Positions 30,889 to 32,985 of a DNA stretch of 32,985 bases are shown here, piece after piece. The notes under the pieces are model-generated. The model saw only the letters and a list, made by a program, of their open reading frames with translations, did no database searches and was not told where the DNA came from. The DNA lies in contig NZ_JAHYJB010000017.1 in the NCBI RefSeq assembly GCF_019429335.1, positions 1 through 32,985 on the forward strand. Reading direction: 5' to 3'. Made by a program: the position numbers and the translations under genes. Within the stretch, counting starts at the first letter, position 1, and the number at the start of each line of letters is the position of its first letter. Source of the DNA: Sulfurimonas sp. (GTDB taxonomy: Bacteria > Campylobacterota > Campylobacteria > Campylobacterales > Sulfurimonadaceae).

Positions 30889-31355
30889 TTCTCAATCGCC
30901 GCTTTTAATTCTTGCTGAGTAGAGATAAAAGATATCTCTTTTATTTTTGAATCCTCTACGCGAAGCAGAGTGATTTTCTGCTCTTTGCTTGGAACTATGT
31001 TTTGAAACTTATCTCCATAATGCAGATATATAAGATGTTTATACTTTTGAAGTTTTGGCAGGGCAAACATGTTCGTAATAACCGATGGCATCTTGTTTAT
31101 GTCCGCTATAAAAACAGAGTTGTTTTTTGGCAGATAAAAAGGGTTTTGCGTATCGAGGTAGTCGTTTACCAAAGCTCCCGTGTCTTTTTCAAAAGATACT
31201 ATTACCAGCTTTGTCTTTTTTGGTATCTTCATCTCTCGTCCCGTCGGTGTTTCATATTTAAAACTATCCAACATGTTAAGAGAAGAGTCTACCTTAATAG
31301 GAGCTGCACCTAAAATCGCGACACTAAGAGTTAAAGCGGTGAAAAATCTGTTCAT
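30885..31355 (-). CDS. Exported protein of unknown function, first gene of the HCO-like operon
   Basis: 156 residues from ATG 31355, which has AAGGAAAAAA before it (an in-frame ATG 39 bp upstream lacks a ribosome site and a proper signal sequence). Signal peptide MNRFFTALTLSVAILGAAP. The mature part has alternating strands and helices (LVIVSFEKDTGALVNDYL, VFIADINKMPSVI, HLIYLHYGD) reminiscent of a thioredoxin-like fold but without a CxxC. Family not recognised. Overlaps the permease gene by 4 bp. TACAAT at 31387-31382 may be its -10. Confidence 0.6.
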   Translation of the reverse strand: MNRFFTALTLSVAILGAAPIKVDSSLNMLDSFKYETPTGREMKIPKKTKLVIVSFEKDTGALVNDYLDTQNPFYLPKNNSVFIADINKMPSVITNMFALPKLQKYKHLIYLHYGDKFQNIVPSKEQKITLLRVEDSKIKEISFISTQQELKAAIEK

Positions 31356-31398
31356 TTTTTTCCTTGAATTATTGAAATCAAATTGTACTACCAATATG

Positions 31399-32145
31399 TT
31401 AATTGATGATAAAAACCGGTATTTCGGATGTAACCCTGTATCTTATCTTAACACCCCAATATCCAAGCCCTCTACAGACATACAAAAGTGTATTTTTATA
31501 CCTGTAAAGTCCGGATATATATGGCTGAAAATATTTTACTACGATATTAAAAGGGTAAATCTGTCCGCCGTGTGTATGCCCGCTAAGCTGCAAATCTACG
31601 CGAAAACCATCAACATGTACTATATCTTTTGGCTGATGCGTAAGCAGTATGGTTGAGAGATTTGGATTTAAGTTGCTAAAAAGCTCTTTTATAGGCCTCT
31701 TTATCCCTCTCACAAAACTGTATCTGTCACTTAGCCCAACAAGCTGCAAAACAGAACCCCTCACTGCAATCTCTGCTATCTTGTTGTCAAGACAATGAAC
31801 TCCGACACTCTCCATAACCGACTCTAAACCTTTTGGACCATAAACAATATCATGATTGCCGGTCACATAGTAAGATGGCGCTTCAAGCTCACTAAAACAT
31901 TCCAGCTGCTCTTTTACATGCAGTGCCGAAGTTTGAAGTATATCTCCGCTAAATAAGACGATATCGGGATGGAGCGCGTTTATTTTTTTGACAAGATTTT
32001 CAAGGTAAGTTACATCAACACTCTTAGTAAGATGCAAGTCAGAGAGTTGAATAATGCGAAGTCCGTTTAAAGAGCTGCAAAAGCTCTCGCTCTCTATTGC
32101 TATCTCATCAAACGGAAAATAGTTCCAGCCTACCTGAAGAGACAC
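31399..32145 (-). CDS. Metallophosphoesterase (YkuE/YaeI-like)
   Basis: 248 residues with all calcineurin-type motifs: SDLHL (DxH), LFSGDIL (GD), VTGNHD (GNHD), LLTHQP and SGHTHGGQIYP (GHxH). These coordinate two metals. YaeI/YkuE-type members act on lipid-linked phosphates and often have an N-terminal membrane segment; here none is seen, so the protein may be cytoplasmic or N-terminally short. It lies 12 bp after the DUF3313-like lipoprotein gene stop, in the same direction. Confidence 0.88.
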   Translation of the reverse strand: MSLQVGWNYFPFDEIAIESESFCSSLNGLRIIQLSDLHLTKSVDVTYLENLVKKINALHPDIVLFSGDILQTSALHVKEQLECFSELEAPSYYVTGNHDIVYGPKGLESVMESVGVHCLDNKIAEIAVRGSVLQLVGLSDRYSFVRGIKRPIKELFSNLNPNLSTILLTHQPKDIVHVDGFRVDLQLSGHTHGGQIYPFNIVVKYFQPYISGLYRYKNTLLYVCRGLGYWGVKIRYRVTSEIPVFIIN

Positions 32146-32157
32146 TATTTGCCCAGC

Positions 32158-32817
32158 CTATCTGGCAAAATGGTTTTTTACCTGCTCTATCCATCTGTCA
32201 AGAGCGGGTTTAATGTTTTCAAACTCCAAAGATTCTCCATTTAAGAGGATTTTTTCATCTTTGATTATCTCCATGCTCTCAAACATCGTCTCTGGCGTTA
32301 CTGAGTCAAGAATGCGCTGCTCACCCAAAATCCTGACATTCTCATCGATGTAGGAGTTGTAGGAATTTACCGTTACATCCATAGCGATTGGTGAAAACTG
32401 ATTCCACTTCTCATCCTCAAAGTGCACCTCCACCGCTGATATCGCCGACTCCAAAACAACTGTATCGGCACCCTTTGCATCAACTAATATGTAGCCGCTT
32501 TTTGCAATCTCTTTTTTGTATCCATCCATTACATACTCTGCTATCTCGTTGTAAAGCTTCTTTTGCGACGCGCTCTGTTGTGCCTCCGGAACCGCTGAGA
32601 TTACCAAAACAGGAGAGATAAAAACAGCTTTATATTTTGACATGTCAAAATCTTTTGAAACTCTTTGTGCAGCGTAGCTGTTAGAACGCTCAAAGCTCCC
32701 ATACTCTTTAAAAAATCCGCTGTTTTTTGCATCCATGCTCTTGCTTGCACACCCGCTCATTAAAAGTGCAAAAACGCTCAAGCTTACGGCAAATATTGTT
32801 GAAATTTTCAAAATCAA
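32158..32817 (-). CDS. DUF3313-like lipoprotein
   Basis: 219 residues. Lipoprotein signal with lipobox LMSGCAS (Cys22). The mature part matches the DUF3313 pattern: a Tyr/Phe-rich start, KYKAVFISPVLV, then a helical VMDGYKKEIAKSGY and VVLESAISAVEV strand. Function of the family is unknown; probably outer-membrane associated. A good sigma70 promoter lies 37-65 bp upstream. Confidence 0.75.
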   Translation of the reverse strand: MILKISTIFAVSLSVFALLMSGCASKSMDAKNSGFFKEYGSFERSNSYAAQRVSKDFDMSKYKAVFISPVLVISAVPEAQQSASQKKLYNEIAEYVMDGYKKEIAKSGYILVDAKGADTVVLESAISAVEVHFEDEKWNQFSPIAMDVTVNSYNSYIDENVRILGEQRILDSVTPETMFESMEIIKDEKILLNGESLEFENIKPALDRWIEQVKNHFAR

Positions 32818-32853
32818 TCCTTTATCACGGCAAGCCGTTTCTCTTATTTTTTT

Positions 32854-32882
32854 ATAATAGAGCCACTTGCAAATTCAATCAA
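32854..32882 (-). promoter_or_regulatory. Sigma70-type promoter for the DUF3313-like lipoprotein
   Basis: On the minus strand TTGATT (32882-32877), a 17-bp spacer and TATTAT (32859-32854), followed 36 bp later by the ATG. Confidence 0.65.
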
Positions 32883-32925
32883 GCAACCAAGCCAACACCT
32901 TCTAACCTCAATTTTCTAACTTTTT

Positions 32926-32968
32926 AAAAAACTGATTTTAGCCATTGCCTGTAATTTTACAGTTTTTT
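32926..32968. terminator. Terminator-like nested palindromes near right edge
   Basis: CTGTAA (32949-32954) pairs with TTACAG (32957-32962), followed by TTTTTT (32963-32968), a plus-strand intrinsic terminator shape. Alternatively AAAAAACTG (32926-32934) pairs with CAGTTTTTT (32960-32968). Both foldings share the CAG, so they exclude each other. It could end a minus-strand gene lying beyond the window. Confidence 0.45.
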
Positions 32969-32985
32969 GGCTGATTTACTTTAAT

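Noticed and set aside
31002-31656. Two plus-strand open frames (31002-31313, 31180-31656)
   Set aside because: Antisense to the exported protein and the metallophosphoesterase, both well supported on the minus strand.
1-32985. CRISPR arrays, insertion sequences, prophage genes, rRNA or tRNA
   Set aside because: No regularly spaced repeats, transposase or integrase motifs, terminal inverted repeats or structural RNA sequence were seen.

Overview
This AT-rich window most likely comes from a denitrifying Campylobacterota (Epsilonproteobacteria) member close to Sulfurimonas. That assignment rests on gene content and general sequence character: a cytochrome cd1 nitrite reductase with its heme d1 pathway, a cytochrome c-dependent NO reductase, fused NirDL, dense genes and many 1-17 bp gene overlaps. 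No rRNA or tRNA gene is present to confirm it.

Layout. Positions 1-2219 hold the end of a RelE/ParE-type toxin, a YhcH/TabA-like protein, YaeQ and two unrecognised small proteins. Positions 2222-6517 (minus strand) are an overlapping operon mtnK-mtnA-aldolase::SDR, which reads as a salvage route for 5-methylthioribose and/or 5-deoxyribose through a 'DHAP shunt'. A small Cys-rich protein follows, preceded by a strong RNA-like hairpin. Positions 6911-9464 (minus) are an operon led by nirDL (siroheme decarboxylase) with three small membrane proteins and an NAD(P)-binding protein. Divergent to it, 9606-10549 carry precorrin-2 dehydrogenase/ferrochelatase and a membrane-anchored unknown. A perfect FNR-type palindrome sits exactly 41.5 bp from the inferred start site on both sides. 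Positions 10591-13387 contain an MFS transporter, a TrpD2/YbiB-like protein, a decayed SDR gene and a lipoprotein.

Positions 13508-18246 are the NO and nitrite respiration genes: a small membrane protein, an unknown membrane protein, norC, norB, a 53-residue membrane protein and nirS. Positions 18446-24034 are a second plus-strand operon: cytochrome c, nirJ, nirF, uroporphyrinogen-III methyltransferase, then a histidine kinase with an N-terminal diiron (ODP/flavodiiron-like) metallo-beta-lactamase domain and its OmpR-type response regulator. The window therefore encodes siroheme synthesis, its conversion towards heme d1, the enzyme that uses it, the NO reductase that removes the product, and a probable O2- or NO-sensing two-component system tied to the same transcript.

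Positions 24038-32817 (minus) hold a Sel1-repeat protein, a YceI protein with MgtE, a tightly overlapping five-gene operon, a metallophosphoesterase and a DUF3313-like lipoprotein. The five-gene operon encodes a periplasmic protein, a MacB/FtsX-type permease, a LolD-type ATPase, a heme-copper oxidase subunit I-like protein lacking the usual His-His copper ligands, and a polytopic membrane protein.

The best candidates for undescribed biology are the diiron-sensor kinase in the heme d1 operon, the divergent HCO-like protein with its ABC transporter, the aldolase-SDR salvage operon, and the unnamed small membrane proteins in the nor and nirDL operons. Functional calls are from motif recognition by eye; no database search or structure prediction was run.
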